36,908 nucleotides of DNA from Ruminococcaceae bacterium UBA7127. Lineage in GTDB: Bacteria; Bacillota; Clostridia; Oscillospirales; Acutalibacteraceae. Position numbers and translations under genes: made by a program. The stretch is taken from NCBI GenBank assembly GCA_002493005.1, contig DKXL01000048.1, positions 1 to 36,908 of the forward strand. Reading direction: 5' to 3'. Below are positions 22,835 to 31,496 of this stretch, piece after piece (position 1 is the stretch's first letter; every line of letters begins with the position of its first letter). Under the pieces are notes generated by a model that saw only the letters and a list, made by a program, of their open reading frames with translations, made no database searches and had not been told where the DNA came from.

Positions 22835-24004
22835 TTGACAAAATTACTTATAAAATTATTTATTAAAAACGGTGATGATTTAGCAAATCCTGACGTACGT
22901 GTTCGATACGGAAATATGTCGGGTGCAGTGGGTATATTTTTAAACCTGTGTCTGTTTGCGGCAAAGTTGATTGCAGGAGTTTTTTCATCATCAGTGTCGG
23001 TTGTTGCAGATGCGTTCAACAACTTGTCTGATGCAGGCAGTTCGGTTGTAACGTTTCTGGGATTTAAGCTTGCAAGCAGACCTGCCGACAAGGAGCATCC
23101 GTTCGGACACGGTCGGTATGAATACGTTGCAGGTCTTGGAATTTCGGTTGTAATTCTGCTTGTGGGCATTGAGCTTATCAAAAGCTCGATTGAAAAAATA
23201 TTAAATCCCGAAGAGGCTGTACAAATTTCTTTTGTTTCAGCCTGCATATTGATTGCATCGGTAATAATCAAACTGTGGATGTTCTTTTTTAACAGATATA
23301 TATCAAAAAAAATCAACTCATCTGCACTTAAAGCAACCTCACTTGACTCGCTTACCGACTGCGCGGCAACTACCATTGTGCTTGCAGGACTTGCCGTTTC
23401 GCATCTTACAGGCATCAGAATAGACGGCTGGCTTGGATTGGCGGTTGCGTTGTTCATTATTTTTACAGGTATAAGCACCTTTAGAGATAGTCTGTCACCA
23501 CTGCTCGGCAGATCTCCTGACGCTGAATTTGTTGACAGCATCAAAGAAACGGTACTTGAAGACGAAATGATAGTAGGAATTCACGACTTGATAGTGCATG
23601 ATTACGGCCCCGGCAGAGTGATAATTTCTTTACACGCCGAGGTGCCCTGCGATCAGGACATTCTAAAGGCGCACGATGCAATAGATTTAGTAGAAAAGAC
23701 TCTTGAACGCAAGTATAATTGCCTTGCCACTATTCATATGGATCCTATTGCCTCGAACGACAACTACACAAACGGACTTAAAATGGAGATTATGGAGAAA
23801 ATCACCGAGATAGATGAAACACTTTCCATTCATGATTTCAGGGTTGTTAAGGGCGATACACACACCAATGTACTGTTTGATTTGGTTGTGCCGTACAAGT
23901 TCAGGCTTGACAACAATCAGACTAAGGAACTTGTCAAAGAAAAAATTAGGGAAATCGACCCCAAGCTGATTCCCGTTATGCATATTGAAAAAAACTTTTA
24001 TTAA
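22835..24004 (+). CDS. Cation diffusion facilitator, probably Mn(II) exporter
   Basis: A 389-residue CDF transporter with six expected membrane segments in residues 1-210 and a cytoplasmic ferredoxin-like tail, here extended by a second related stretch (about 305-389). Aligning by motif with E. coli YiiP (D45, D49, H153, D157), the metal site reads N62, D66 (FNNLSD) and D171, D175 (DSLTD). An N-D-D-D set without the histidine is described for manganese-type CDFs such as pneumococcal MntE, so Mn(II) export is more likely than zinc (inference). It starts at TTG 22835 behind GCGGAG, directly after the YitT gene. Confidence 0.85.
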   Translation: MTKLLIKLFIKNGDDLANPDVRVRYGNMSGAVGIFLNLCLFAAKLIAGVFSSSVSVVADAFNNLSDAGSSVVTFLGFKLASRPADKEHPFGHGRYEYVAGLGISVVILLVGIELIKSSIEKILNPEEAVQISFVSACILIASVIIKLWMFFFNRYISKKINSSALKATSLDSLTDCAATTIVLAGLAVSHLTGIRIDGWLGLAVALFIIFTGISTFRDSLSPLLGRSPDAEFVDSIKETVLEDEMIVGIHDLIVHDYGPGRVIISLHAEVPCDQDILKAHDAIDLVEKTLERKYNCLATIHMDPIASNDNYTNGLKMEIMEKITEIDETLSIHDFRVVKGDTHTNVLFDLVVPYKFRLDNNQTKELVKEKIREIDPKLIPVMHIEKNFY

Positions 24005-24010
24005 CAAAAC

Positions 24011-24036
24011 AGAGGACACCATTAATAGTGTCCTCT
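24011..24036. terminator. Bidirectional terminator between convergent genes
   Basis: A perfect 9-bp stem (AGAGGACAC 24011-24019 with 24028-24036) with A-rich DNA on the left and TTAATTATTT on the right. It serves the CDF gene on the plus strand and the XRE gene on the minus strand (tail GTTTTGTTAA). Confidence 0.75.
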
Positions 24037-24039
24037 TAA

Positions 24040-24252
24040 TTATTTGTACGGATTTATGGCGTTAGTTCTGCCCAGAATGTAATCAACAGATGTGTCATAA
24101 AAATCCGCAAGTTTAATTAGTATCTGAGTCGGAATATCGTTTTCGCCTGTTTCATATTTTGAATAGCCTGTCTGCGACATTCCGAGTATTTTTGCAATGT
24201 CGGTTTGTGTAAGGTCTTTGTCTTCTCTTAAGTCCCGTAATCTTTTATACAT
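24040..24252 (-). CDS. Small XRE-family transcriptional regulator
   Basis: A 70-residue protein consisting almost only of a Cro/CI-type helix-turn-helix (about 5-60: LTQTDIAKILGMSQTGYSKYETGENDIPTQ and LADFYDTSVDYILGR). The start at 24252 lies behind GGTGGAG; a longer in-frame start at 24270 is less likely. It is the last gene of a minus-strand unit behind the two ABC exporter genes (26-base gap) and could control that operon, although such tiny regulators also act elsewhere. A terminator follows directly. Confidence 0.85.
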   Translation of the reverse strand: MYKRLRDLREDKDLTQTDIAKILGMSQTGYSKYETGENDIPTQILIKLADFYDTSVDYILGRTNAINPYK

Positions 24253-24278
24253 TTTATTTACTCCACCCAAGTCTTAAT

Positions 24279-26027
24279 TCAGCAATCGGTATTTGCAAAC
24301 TGACTGTTATATAGCGTGTTATAAAATCCGCCCTGCCTGAGCAGTTCTTCGTGACTGCCCTGTTCAATAATGTTTCCGTCCTTCATCACAAGGATAACGT
24401 CACTTTCCTTAATGGTAGACAGACGATGAGCCACAACAAAGCTTGTTCTGCCCTTCATCATCTTCGCAAATGCTTTTTGCACACGGATTTCGGTGAGGGT
24501 ATCAATAGACGAGGTCGCCTCATCAAGAATAAGAATAGCGGGATTTGTAAGCATTGCCCTTGCAATGCACAAAAGCTGTTTTTGCCCTTGACTTAGGTTT
24601 CCGCCGCCCTCACTTATTATTGTGTTGTAGCCTTGCGGCATACGGCGGATAAATGAGTGTGCATATGCTGACTTGGCGGCGGCAATAACCTCATCATCAG
24701 TTGCATTTTCGTTGCCGTATCGCAGATTATCCATAATTGTACCGCTGAACAGCCAGCTGTCCTGCAAAACCATACCATAGCATTTGCGCAGATTATCACG
24801 GGTCAAATCCCTGATATCAATTCCGTCAATGCTTATGCTGCCGCTGTCTGTTTCGTAAAATCTCATCAGCAGATTTATAAATGTGGTTTTGCCGCAGCCT
24901 GTAGGCCCGACTATAGCAACGTGACTGCCGCTTTTGACATCAAGCGAAAAGTTTGTGATAAGCGGCTTGTCTTTTGTGTACGAAAAATTTACATTTTCGA
25001 TTCTGACATCACCCCTGCAATCGGTAATTGATGAGGAGTCTTGCTTGTCGGGAAATTCATTTTCTGCTTCCAGCACCTCAAACACTCTGCCTGCGGCGGC
25101 AATGCCTGTTTGAAGTTGTGTAAGAACGCCTGTTACTTCGTTGAACGGTTTTGTGTATTGGTTTGCATAGGTCAAAAAGCAGGAAAGCTGACCTATGGAT
25201 AACGACCCCGAAATCGCAGTCAGTGCTCCGAAAATACCCACAGCGGCATACACCATTGCGTTTACAAAGCGTGTGCTCGGGTTTGCCAATGCACCTGCAA
25301 ACTGTGCCTTAAAGCCAACATCATACAACTCATTGTTATACTTTTCAAATTCGTCGAATGCCCTTTGTTCATAAGAAAACGCTTTTATAATACGTTGATT
25401 CCCGACGTGCTCTTCAACGTATGACGAGATATCACCCTGCAAGCTTTGCTGTCTTGCAAACCGCTTGTGCGACAGCTTGCCGATGAATGCGGCGACAAAG
25501 AGCGATAGGGGGGTCAATATCACAACAACCAGCGCAATTCGCCAGTCAATCATCAGCATAAACACAAGTGTGCCTGCAATCGTAACAACTCCAGAAAACA
25601 GCTGTAAAAACATTTGAGTCAGTCCGTCGCCCACAGCGTCTACGTCGTTTATTACTCGGCTTATCAGGTCGCCGTGTGAGTTTGTATCGATGTAGGAGAG
25701 AGGAACGCTGTTAAATTTGTCGAAAACCTCTCGGCGCAGGTCACGCACCGTTTTATAGCTGACAATGTTAGTAAAGTAGGTCATTATCCACTGGAATACC
25801 GTCACGCCTGCAACCCCAACGCCTATATAAATCAAAATTCTTGAAATGTTTTCAAAATTTACATTTCCTTTATCAATAATATTGTCGATTGCCTGACCTG
25901 TCAAAACAGGAATATACAGTGTGAGTGAAACGCTGATGATTGCACTTAACAGAGCAAGAGCAAGATAGCCTGAGTAGGGTTTTATTTTTTTTAAAACCTT
26001 GCTGATAACAGAGGAGGATTTTTTCAT
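24279..26027 (-). CDS. ABC exporter half-transporter with canonical ATPase site
   Basis: A 582-residue half-transporter: six membrane helices (about 1-310), then an ATPase domain with Walker A GPTGCGKTT, Q-loop VLQDSWLF, signature LSQGQKQLLCIARA, Walker B ILILDEATSSID (catalytic Glu present) and H-loop VAHRLST. The start ATG overlaps the stop of the upstream ABC gene (ATGA), implying a strict 1:1 heterodimer. By architecture it belongs to the BmrCD/LmrCD/TM287-288-like exporters of drugs, lipids or peptides; the substrate is not predictable. The signature is SQ rather than SG, as often seen in such pairs. Confidence 0.9.
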   Translation of the reverse strand: MKKSSSVISKVLKKIKPYSGYLALALLSAIISVSLTLYIPVLTGQAIDNIIDKGNVNFENISRILIYIGVGVAGVTVFQWIMTYFTNIVSYKTVRDLRREVFDKFNSVPLSYIDTNSHGDLISRVINDVDAVGDGLTQMFLQLFSGVVTIAGTLVFMLMIDWRIALVVVILTPLSLFVAAFIGKLSHKRFARQQSLQGDISSYVEEHVGNQRIIKAFSYEQRAFDEFEKYNNELYDVGFKAQFAGALANPSTRFVNAMVYAAVGIFGALTAISGSLSIGQLSCFLTYANQYTKPFNEVTGVLTQLQTGIAAAGRVFEVLEAENEFPDKQDSSSITDCRGDVRIENVNFSYTKDKPLITNFSLDVKSGSHVAIVGPTGCGKTTFINLLMRFYETDSGSISIDGIDIRDLTRDNLRKCYGMVLQDSWLFSGTIMDNLRYGNENATDDEVIAAAKSAYAHSFIRRMPQGYNTIISEGGGNLSQGQKQLLCIARAMLTNPAILILDEATSSIDTLTEIRVQKAFAKMMKGRTSFVVAHRLSTIKESDVILVMKDGNIIEQGSHEELLRQGGFYNTLYNSQFANTDC

Positions 26028-27763
26028 TGCTGCACCTCCTGTTCGCTAAGCTGAGAAAGACATATCTCGCGGTAGGTTTCGCAGTTTTCAAAAAGATAAT
26101 CGTGAGTACCCTGCCCTGCAAGTCTGCCGTCGTCAAGCACAAGAATAAGGTCTGCGTTTTTGATTGTTGAACAGCGCTGTGTGACTATGATTACCGTCAT
26201 ATCGGATGTGTTTTGCTTTAGCGCCTTGCGCAGAGCTGCATCGGTTGCAAAGTCAAGAGCAGAAAAGCTGTCGTCAAGAATCAACAGCTTTGGCGAGCCT
26301 GCCAAAGCTCTTGCAATGCAAAGTCTTTGACGTTGTCCGCCGCTGAAATTTTTCCCGCCTTGTTCAACAAAGCTGTCAATTCCCTTTGGCAGTTTTTCAA
26401 CAAATTCATATGCCTGTGCAATTTTTAGCGCATTTATAATATCGTCCTCTGTGGCGGTTTCATTTTGCCAGCGCATATTTTCTTTTATTGTTCCCTTAAA
26501 GAGTATGGATTGCTGGGGCACAATTCCGATTTGGGAACGAAGCTGCAAAAACGGATAATCGGCAACATCTTTGCCGTCGACCCTCACACAGCCGCTCACA
26601 ACATCGTAAAATCGGGGAATAAGGCTTATAAGCGTACTTTTGCCGCTTCCTGTACCGCCGATAATACCAACTGTTTGTCCGCGCATAATTTTAAAGCTGA
26701 TGTTTTCAAGCTCGTCGTCACCCTCACCGTAGCTGAACGTGACGTCGTCAAACTCAATCTTAGGGGTAGAATCGCTTTGGCAAATGCTAATGTTTTCGTG
26801 ATTGTTTTCTTTTACACTCGGCATGGTTTCAAACACCTCGTTAATTCTTGCGGCGCTTGCACTTGCCTTGGTGATTAAGACAATGAGATTTGCAACTACT
26901 ATCATAGCGAGCAAAATCTGGGTCATATAGTTTACAAGTGCGATTATATCGCCCGAAAGCATACCGCCGCCGTTGTTCACGTTGATTGCACCAAACCAGA
27001 TAATGGCAATGATGGCAATATCGGTTACGGAATAGGTTACGGGGCTTAGCAGAGCAGAAAGACGGCTTACGCGTATGGCTGTTTTTGCAAGGTCGTCTGT
27101 GGAGTCAAAAATTCGCTGAGTTTCGGATTTTTGCTTTGAAAAAGCTCTTATAACTCTGTTGCCCGACAAATTTTCACGACAAATCAAGCCGATTTTATCA
27201 AGCTTTTTCTGCATTAACGAGAAAATAGGAATACTTTTTGTCATTATAAAATACAGCGTAATCGCAATCAGCAAGGCGGCGGCAAAAAAGATTACCGACA
27301 TTTTTAGATTAATTGTCATAGCCATAACCATTGCACCCACAACTATAAACGGCGCACGTGTAAGTAGGCGAATTCCCATTGCAACGGTTTGCTGCACTTG
27401 GTTGGTGTCGTAGGTTATTCGGGTTATTAACGACGGAGTGCCAAGGCGGTCAAGCTCAGCGTGAGAAAGCGAATTTATATGCGCAAACAGTTCACGTCTG
27501 ATTTTGGTTCCTGCGCCCTGAGACGCCTTTGACGCAAGGTATTGACAAACAAGCGCACTTGCCAGTCCTACAGCGGCAAGCAGTACAAGCACCAATCCCA
27601 TTTTGAGAACATAGCCTGTGTTGCCCTTGCGCACACCCTCGTCAATTATGCTCGCCATAACAAGCGGAACAAACAGTTCCAGTATAGCCTCAAACAGCTT
27701 GCAAAGCGGCCCTATAATACATTCTTTTTTGTAATCTTTTAAAAATCTTCTTAACTTAAACAT
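26024..27763 (-). CDS. ABC exporter half-transporter with degenerate ATPase site
   Basis: A 579-residue partner: six membrane helices (about 1-310) and an ATPase domain with Walker A GGTGSGKST, Q-loop VPQQSILF, signature FSGGQRQRLCIARAL and Walker B LLILDDSFSALD, where the catalytic Glu is Asp. The switch-His position reads VTQRCST, so His is Gln. Both changes are hallmarks of the non-hydrolysing site in heterodimeric exporters. First gene of the minus-strand unit; a TATAAT box (27794-27789) lies 26 bases upstream of the start, with a poor -35. Confidence 0.9.
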   Translation of the reverse strand: MFKLRRFLKDYKKECIIGPLCKLFEAILELFVPLVMASIIDEGVRKGNTGYVLKMGLVLVLLAAVGLASALVCQYLASKASQGAGTKIRRELFAHINSLSHAELDRLGTPSLITRITYDTNQVQQTVAMGIRLLTRAPFIVVGAMVMAMTINLKMSVIFFAAALLIAITLYFIMTKSIPIFSLMQKKLDKIGLICRENLSGNRVIRAFSKQKSETQRIFDSTDDLAKTAIRVSRLSALLSPVTYSVTDIAIIAIIWFGAINVNNGGGMLSGDIIALVNYMTQILLAMIVVANLIVLITKASASAARINEVFETMPSVKENNHENISICQSDSTPKIEFDDVTFSYGEGDDELENISFKIMRGQTVGIIGGTGSGKSTLISLIPRFYDVVSGCVRVDGKDVADYPFLQLRSQIGIVPQQSILFKGTIKENMRWQNETATEDDIINALKIAQAYEFVEKLPKGIDSFVEQGGKNFSGGQRQRLCIARALAGSPKLLILDDSFSALDFATDAALRKALKQNTSDMTVIIVTQRCSTIKNADLILVLDDGRLAGQGTHDYLFENCETYREICLSQLSEQEVQQ

Positions 27764-27860
27764 ACCTTATCCCTGTCAAGTGAAAATAATTATACACTGT
27801 TATTTTACACCAAAATCACCGAATCATCAACTTTAAATTTTGCTTTATCAGCTTCACAGC

Positions 27861-27896
27861 ATAAAACCGCCGAGAAGAAACAAATCTTCTCGGCGG
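27861..27896 (-). terminator. Rho-independent terminator of the secreted repeat protein
   Basis: A perfect 12-bp stem (CCGCCGAGAAGA 27867-27878 with 27885-27896). Read on the minus strand the tail is TTTTAT. It lies 20 bases after the stop. Confidence 0.9.
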
Positions 27897-27915
27897 ATAT
27901 CGTTTATATAGTTGC

Positions 27916-29475
27916 TTATCGCTTACATGTTATTGTCCAACCCTTTGTGTTATAGCCTGTTACTGTTTTGCCGTTTTTGTCAAGACCTCTGATTGTATAG
28001 GTTCTCTTTGCTTTGTTTTTGATTGATGTGTCAAGATAAGATAGCTTTGTTGTGTCGGCAAGCTTTGTCCACTTACCTTTTGAATTTTTGTAGTAAACTC
28101 TGTACTTTGCAACGCCTGCAATCTTGCTCCAGCTAATGTTTACGCCGTTTTTGGTGTTTTTAAGGCTAAGGCTTGGGTTTGGTGCAACAAATTTTGCGTT
28201 CCAGCCCTTTGAGTTATAGCCTGTTACGGCATTGCCCTTGCTGTCAATGCCCTTTACGGTGTAAGTCTTAGTTGCATTTGCAGTAACATTCTTGTCAATA
28301 ACCGAAAGTCCTGTTGTGTCGGCAAGCTTTATCCATTTGCCTTTTGAATCTTTGTAATAAACACGATATTTTGCAACACCTGCTATTTTACTGATGTCTA
28401 TCTTCATTCCGCTTGCAGTGCTCTGGAGCTTGGTAATACTTGGGTTTGGTGCAACAAATTTTGCGCTCCAGCCCTTTGAGTTATAGCCTGTTAAGGAATG
28501 ACCATTGCTGTCAAGACCCTTTACGGTGTAGGTTTTGCTTGCATTTGCAGTAACATTCTTGTCTGTAACCGAAAGCCCTGTTGTGTCGGTAAGTTTTATC
28601 CACTTGCCTTTTGAATCTTTGTAGTAAACTCTGTACTTAGCAACTCCGTCAACCTTTTTAATTCCTATTTTTAGACCATCTGCAGTGCTTTGGAATTTGC
28701 TGATACTTGGGTTTGGCAGTTTTTCGTCAGTTGACGCGAGAATTTCAGCAACAGCATTAGAGATTTTCTTGGCGTCCTTGTTGTGTGTAGCAGCAAGCCT
28801 GTCATTAACAGCGTCCATAACCTCCTTGTCGGAAAGGTGAAGCTGTCTCATAATGTCGCCTGTTCGAGCTGTTATTTCAGCGTCATCATAATGATAAATG
28901 AGGTATTGTGCCATCATTGTTGCGTCTGTTTCACAATCAGGAAGAGTATTACCGACAATCTTACCGGTTATAGTGATTGCTTTTCGCGGGCCACAACTCG
29001 GGGTGTTTCTCCATTTGGCTTCGATAACTGTCTTTGTCGAATCCTCAGGACTTTCAAACTTATTGCCTATGCAATAGAGCGTGTCACCGATACATTTGCC
29101 GCTCATAATAGTATTGTATGTCTGTATACCCGTGTTTGCACTAAAGATTACGCAGTAATCTTTACCGTCTGTCTTACTGAAGTCGTGATATGTCCTTGAA
29201 AGGTCATAAGAAGCGATGCCTGTTGAAGCATTATACTCGCATTTTTCAAACTTGCTCTGCCATGCAAGCCAATCTTTGCCCGAAGAGGTGGATGTGCCGT
29301 CAGCTTTCCAAATATGGCAGTAAATTGCTTTGAAATTGCTCCAGCCTGTACTTTTAACATCAAAATAAATTTTGTTGCTTGTATCAACAGCAGCGGATGC
29401 GCTTACAACACCTACAGCAGCCATTGAAAAAGTAAGAACTATTGCCAAAAGCATACTTATAAATTTTTTCGTCAT
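27916..29475 (-). CDS. Secreted protein with three tandem fibronectin-III-like modules
   Basis: A 519-residue exported protein. A signal peptide (about 1-29, ending ASAA) is followed by a beta-rich domain (about 34-175: NKIYFDVKSTGWSNFKAIYCHIW, six Cys) that recalls carbohydrate-binding, starch-module-like domains of gut Clostridia; this is a weak resemblance. A helical segment (about 183-250) follows, then three near-identical modules (255-343, 344-432, 433-519), each with GVAKYRVYYK-SKGKW-KL and TYT-KG-D--G--TGYN-KGW. There is no LPXTG or clear dockerin. It may bind polysaccharide or the cell surface. It has its own promoter and terminator. Confidence 0.75.
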   Translation of the reverse strand: MTKKFISMLLAIVLTFSMAAVGVVSASAAVDTSNKIYFDVKSTGWSNFKAIYCHIWKADGTSTSSGKDWLAWQSKFEKCEYNASTGIASYDLSRTYHDFSKTDGKDYCVIFSANTGIQTYNTIMSGKCIGDTLYCIGNKFESPEDSTKTVIEAKWRNTPSCGPRKAITITGKIVGNTLPDCETDATMMAQYLIYHYDDAEITARTGDIMRQLHLSDKEVMDAVNDRLAATHNKDAKKISNAVAEILASTDEKLPNPSISKFQSTADGLKIGIKKVDGVAKYRVYYKDSKGKWIKLTDTTGLSVTDKNVTANASKTYTVKGLDSNGHSLTGYNSKGWSAKFVAPNPSITKLQSTASGMKIDISKIAGVAKYRVYYKDSKGKWIKLADTTGLSVIDKNVTANATKTYTVKGIDSKGNAVTGYNSKGWNAKFVAPNPSLSLKNTKNGVNISWSKIAGVAKYRVYYKNSKGKWTKLADTTKLSYLDTSIKNKAKRTYTIRGLDKNGKTVTGYNTKGWTITCKR

Positions 29476-29521
29476 ATAAAAATCTCCTTACTAAATTAGT
29501 TCCATTATTTGGATTATAATA

Positions 29522-29550
29522 ATTATACAACAAATTTTCATAAATTACAA
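29522..29550 (-). promoter_or_regulatory. Sigma-A promoter of the secreted repeat protein
   Basis: On the minus strand TTGTAA (29550-29545), 17 bases, perfect TATAAT (29527-29522), 46 bases before the start codon. AAGGAG is the ribosome site. Confidence 0.75.
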
Positions 29551-29734
29551 TCATTTTAGTAATAATAATAAAAAATAAAATAATAACAAACAGAAAATAT
29601 AAATGGAAAACGGGGCATATTAAATTTACAGGGAATCAAAGCGAAGATAACAATATGCCCTGCAAACATTTTACGTAAAACAGCTTGACTCGGGCTACCG
29701 ACGTTAAGTGATTTTGCAACCAATCTGCCCAAAA
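29551..29734. other. Non-coding gap with an inverted repeat
   Basis: No gene was seen. GGGCATATT (29613-29621) pairs with AATATGCCC (29652-29660), and TTTTACGTAAAA (near 29673) is a small palindrome. A tail of poly-A/T DNA flanks the secreted-protein promoter. No known RNA family was recognised. Confidence 0.35.
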
Positions 29735-29766
29735 CTAAAATTCCCCGAACACATTGGTTCGGGGAA
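29735..29766 (-). terminator. Rho-independent terminator of the glycolytic unit
   Basis: A perfect 10-bp stem (TTCCCCGAAC 29741-29750 with 29757-29766). On the minus strand it is followed by TTTTAG. It lies about 20 bases after the gpmI stop. Confidence 0.85.
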
Positions 29767-29786
29767 GAGAAAATTAAACTAAAATA

Positions 29787-31298
29787 TTACTTAATAAGAC
29801 TTGTGCCGTCCATCTCCTCAGGCTGTTCAAGTCCCATAATTTGAAGCATTGTTGGAGCAATGTCAGCAAGTCTGCCGCCATCTCTGAGCTCACAATCATA
29901 ACCGACTACGCAGAAAGGAACAGGATTAGTTGTGTGAGCTGTAAACGGCTCGCCGTCATCGTCAACCATCTTATCGGCGTTGCCGTGGTCGGCTGTGATA
30001 AGCGCAGTACCGCCCATTTCAAGGATAGCGTCAACAACCTTGCCAACGCAGGTGTCAACGGCCTCAACAGCCTTTACTGCGGCTTCAAAAATGCCTGTAT
30101 GACCTACCATATCGCAGTTTGCAAAGTTTAAGATTATCATATCATATTTGCCGCTCTTGATTGCAGGAACAAGCTTGTCTGTAACTTCATATGCGCTCAT
30201 CTCGGGCTGTAAATCATATGTTGCAACTGACGGTGACTTAACAAGAATTCTGTCCTCGCCGTCATACTGCTTTTCAACGCCGCCGTTAAAGAAAAATGTA
30301 ACGTGAGCGTACTTTTCGGTTTCGGCAATTCTGAGCTGAGCCATACCCTTGCTTGAAACATACTCGCCGATTGTGTTCTTGAGTGTCTGCGGCTTAAATG
30401 CAACCTCAACATTTGGCATTGTAGCGTCATATTGAGTCATACAAACAAAGTTAAGAGGGAAGAAGCCGTTTCTTCTCTCAAATCCGTCAAAGTCAGGGTC
30501 AACAAGAGTTCTTGTAATCTCTCTTGCTCTGTCAGGACGGAAGTTAAAGAAGATTACGCTGTCATTCGGCTGAATTGTTGCGCCGCCCTTAACTACGCTC
30601 GGAACAACAAACTCATCTGTAACATTTTCTTTGTAGGAATTCTTAACTGCACAAACAGGACAGTCAGCCTCAACGCCCTCGCCGTAAACCATTGCGGCAT
30701 AAGCCTTTTCAACACGCTCCCAGCGGTTGTCACGATCCATAGCGTAATATCTGCCCATTACGGTTGCAATTTTGCCAACGCCGATTTCTTCGCATTTTGC
30801 AGAGCAATCTGCAACAAAGTCAGCGGCACTTGACGGAGGAACGTCACGTCCGTCGAGGAATGCGTGAATATAAACCTTGTCAAGACCTTTTTTCTTGGCA
30901 AGTTCAAGAATTCCGTAAAGATGTGTATTGTGGCTGTGAACACCGCCGTCGGAAAGCAGACCCATAAGGTGGAGTGCAGTGCCGCTTTCAAGCGCCTTGT
31001 CCATTGCGTTTACAATAGCCTCGTTGTCCTTGAGCTTGTCCTCGTTAATTGTCTTTGTGATTCTTGTAAGCTCCTGATAAACAATTCTGCCTGCACCGAT
31101 ATTAGTGTGACCTACCTCAGAGTTTCCCATCTGACCGTCAGGAAGACCAACGTCCATACCTGACGCGCCAATCTGTGTAATCGGATTAGAAGAAAAAATC
31201 TTATCAAGATTTGGCTTGTCAGCAGCCTTGATTGCGTTGCCGTTATCTCCTGCAATGCCAAAACCGTCAAGAATCATTAAAATTAATGGTTTTTTCAT
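29787..31298 (-). CDS. gpmI: 2,3-bisphosphoglycerate-independent phosphoglycerate mutase
   Basis: A 503-residue enzyme of normal length that interconverts 3- and 2-phosphoglycerate through a phosphoserine, using two Mn(II) ions. The N-terminal metal site is D11 in LMILDGFG, the catalytic Ser60 lies in MGNSEVGHTNIGAGR, and the C-terminal metal motif is TADHGNADKM. Start 31298 (MKKPLILMILDG) is preceded by AAAGGA and fits the family; a TTG six codons upstream is less likely. Last of the minus-strand set pgk-tpiA-gpmI. Confidence 0.95.
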   Translation of the reverse strand: MKKPLILMILDGFGIAGDNGNAIKAADKPNLDKIFSSNPITQIGASGMDVGLPDGQMGNSEVGHTNIGAGRIVYQELTRITKTINEDKLKDNEAIVNAMDKALESGTALHLMGLLSDGGVHSHNTHLYGILELAKKKGLDKVYIHAFLDGRDVPPSSAADFVADCSAKCEEIGVGKIATVMGRYYAMDRDNRWERVEKAYAAMVYGEGVEADCPVCAVKNSYKENVTDEFVVPSVVKGGATIQPNDSVIFFNFRPDRAREITRTLVDPDFDGFERRNGFFPLNFVCMTQYDATMPNVEVAFKPQTLKNTIGEYVSSKGMAQLRIAETEKYAHVTFFFNGGVEKQYDGEDRILVKSPSVATYDLQPEMSAYEVTDKLVPAIKSGKYDMIILNFANCDMVGHTGIFEAAVKAVEAVDTCVGKVVDAILEMGGTALITADHGNADKMVDDDGEPFTAHTTNPVPFCVVGYDCELRDGGRLADIAPTMLQIMGLEQPEEMDGTSLIK

Positions 31299-31395
31299 AA
31301 TATATATCCTTTGCAATAAATTTTTTAATTTGAATTTTGTACTAATCAGGGATTAGTATTGTGCCAAAATGCAAATGCTATTTATTAGGTTTTAG

Positions 31396-31424
31396 TATAA
31401 GGGACGGAAAAACCGTCCCTTATA
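31396..31424. other. Strong hairpin between tpiA and gpmI
   Basis: A perfect 12-bp stem (31396-31407 with 31413-31424) around five A, with no U tract on either strand. It therefore looks like a processing or stabilising hairpin inside the glycolytic transcript, or a weak attenuator, not a terminator. Confidence 0.6.
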
Positions 31425-31496
31425 AATCAGAGAAATGTTTGAATAATATAAAGTGGGGCAAGCATTATATTTGTTGAATGCCCAAAATACAGAAAA

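Noticed and set aside
26465..26878. 137-codon open frame opposite the ABC exporter gene
   Set aside because: It lies fully inside a well-supported ABC transporter gene on the other strand and has no ribosome site or family likeness. Long antisense frames here follow from codon bias.
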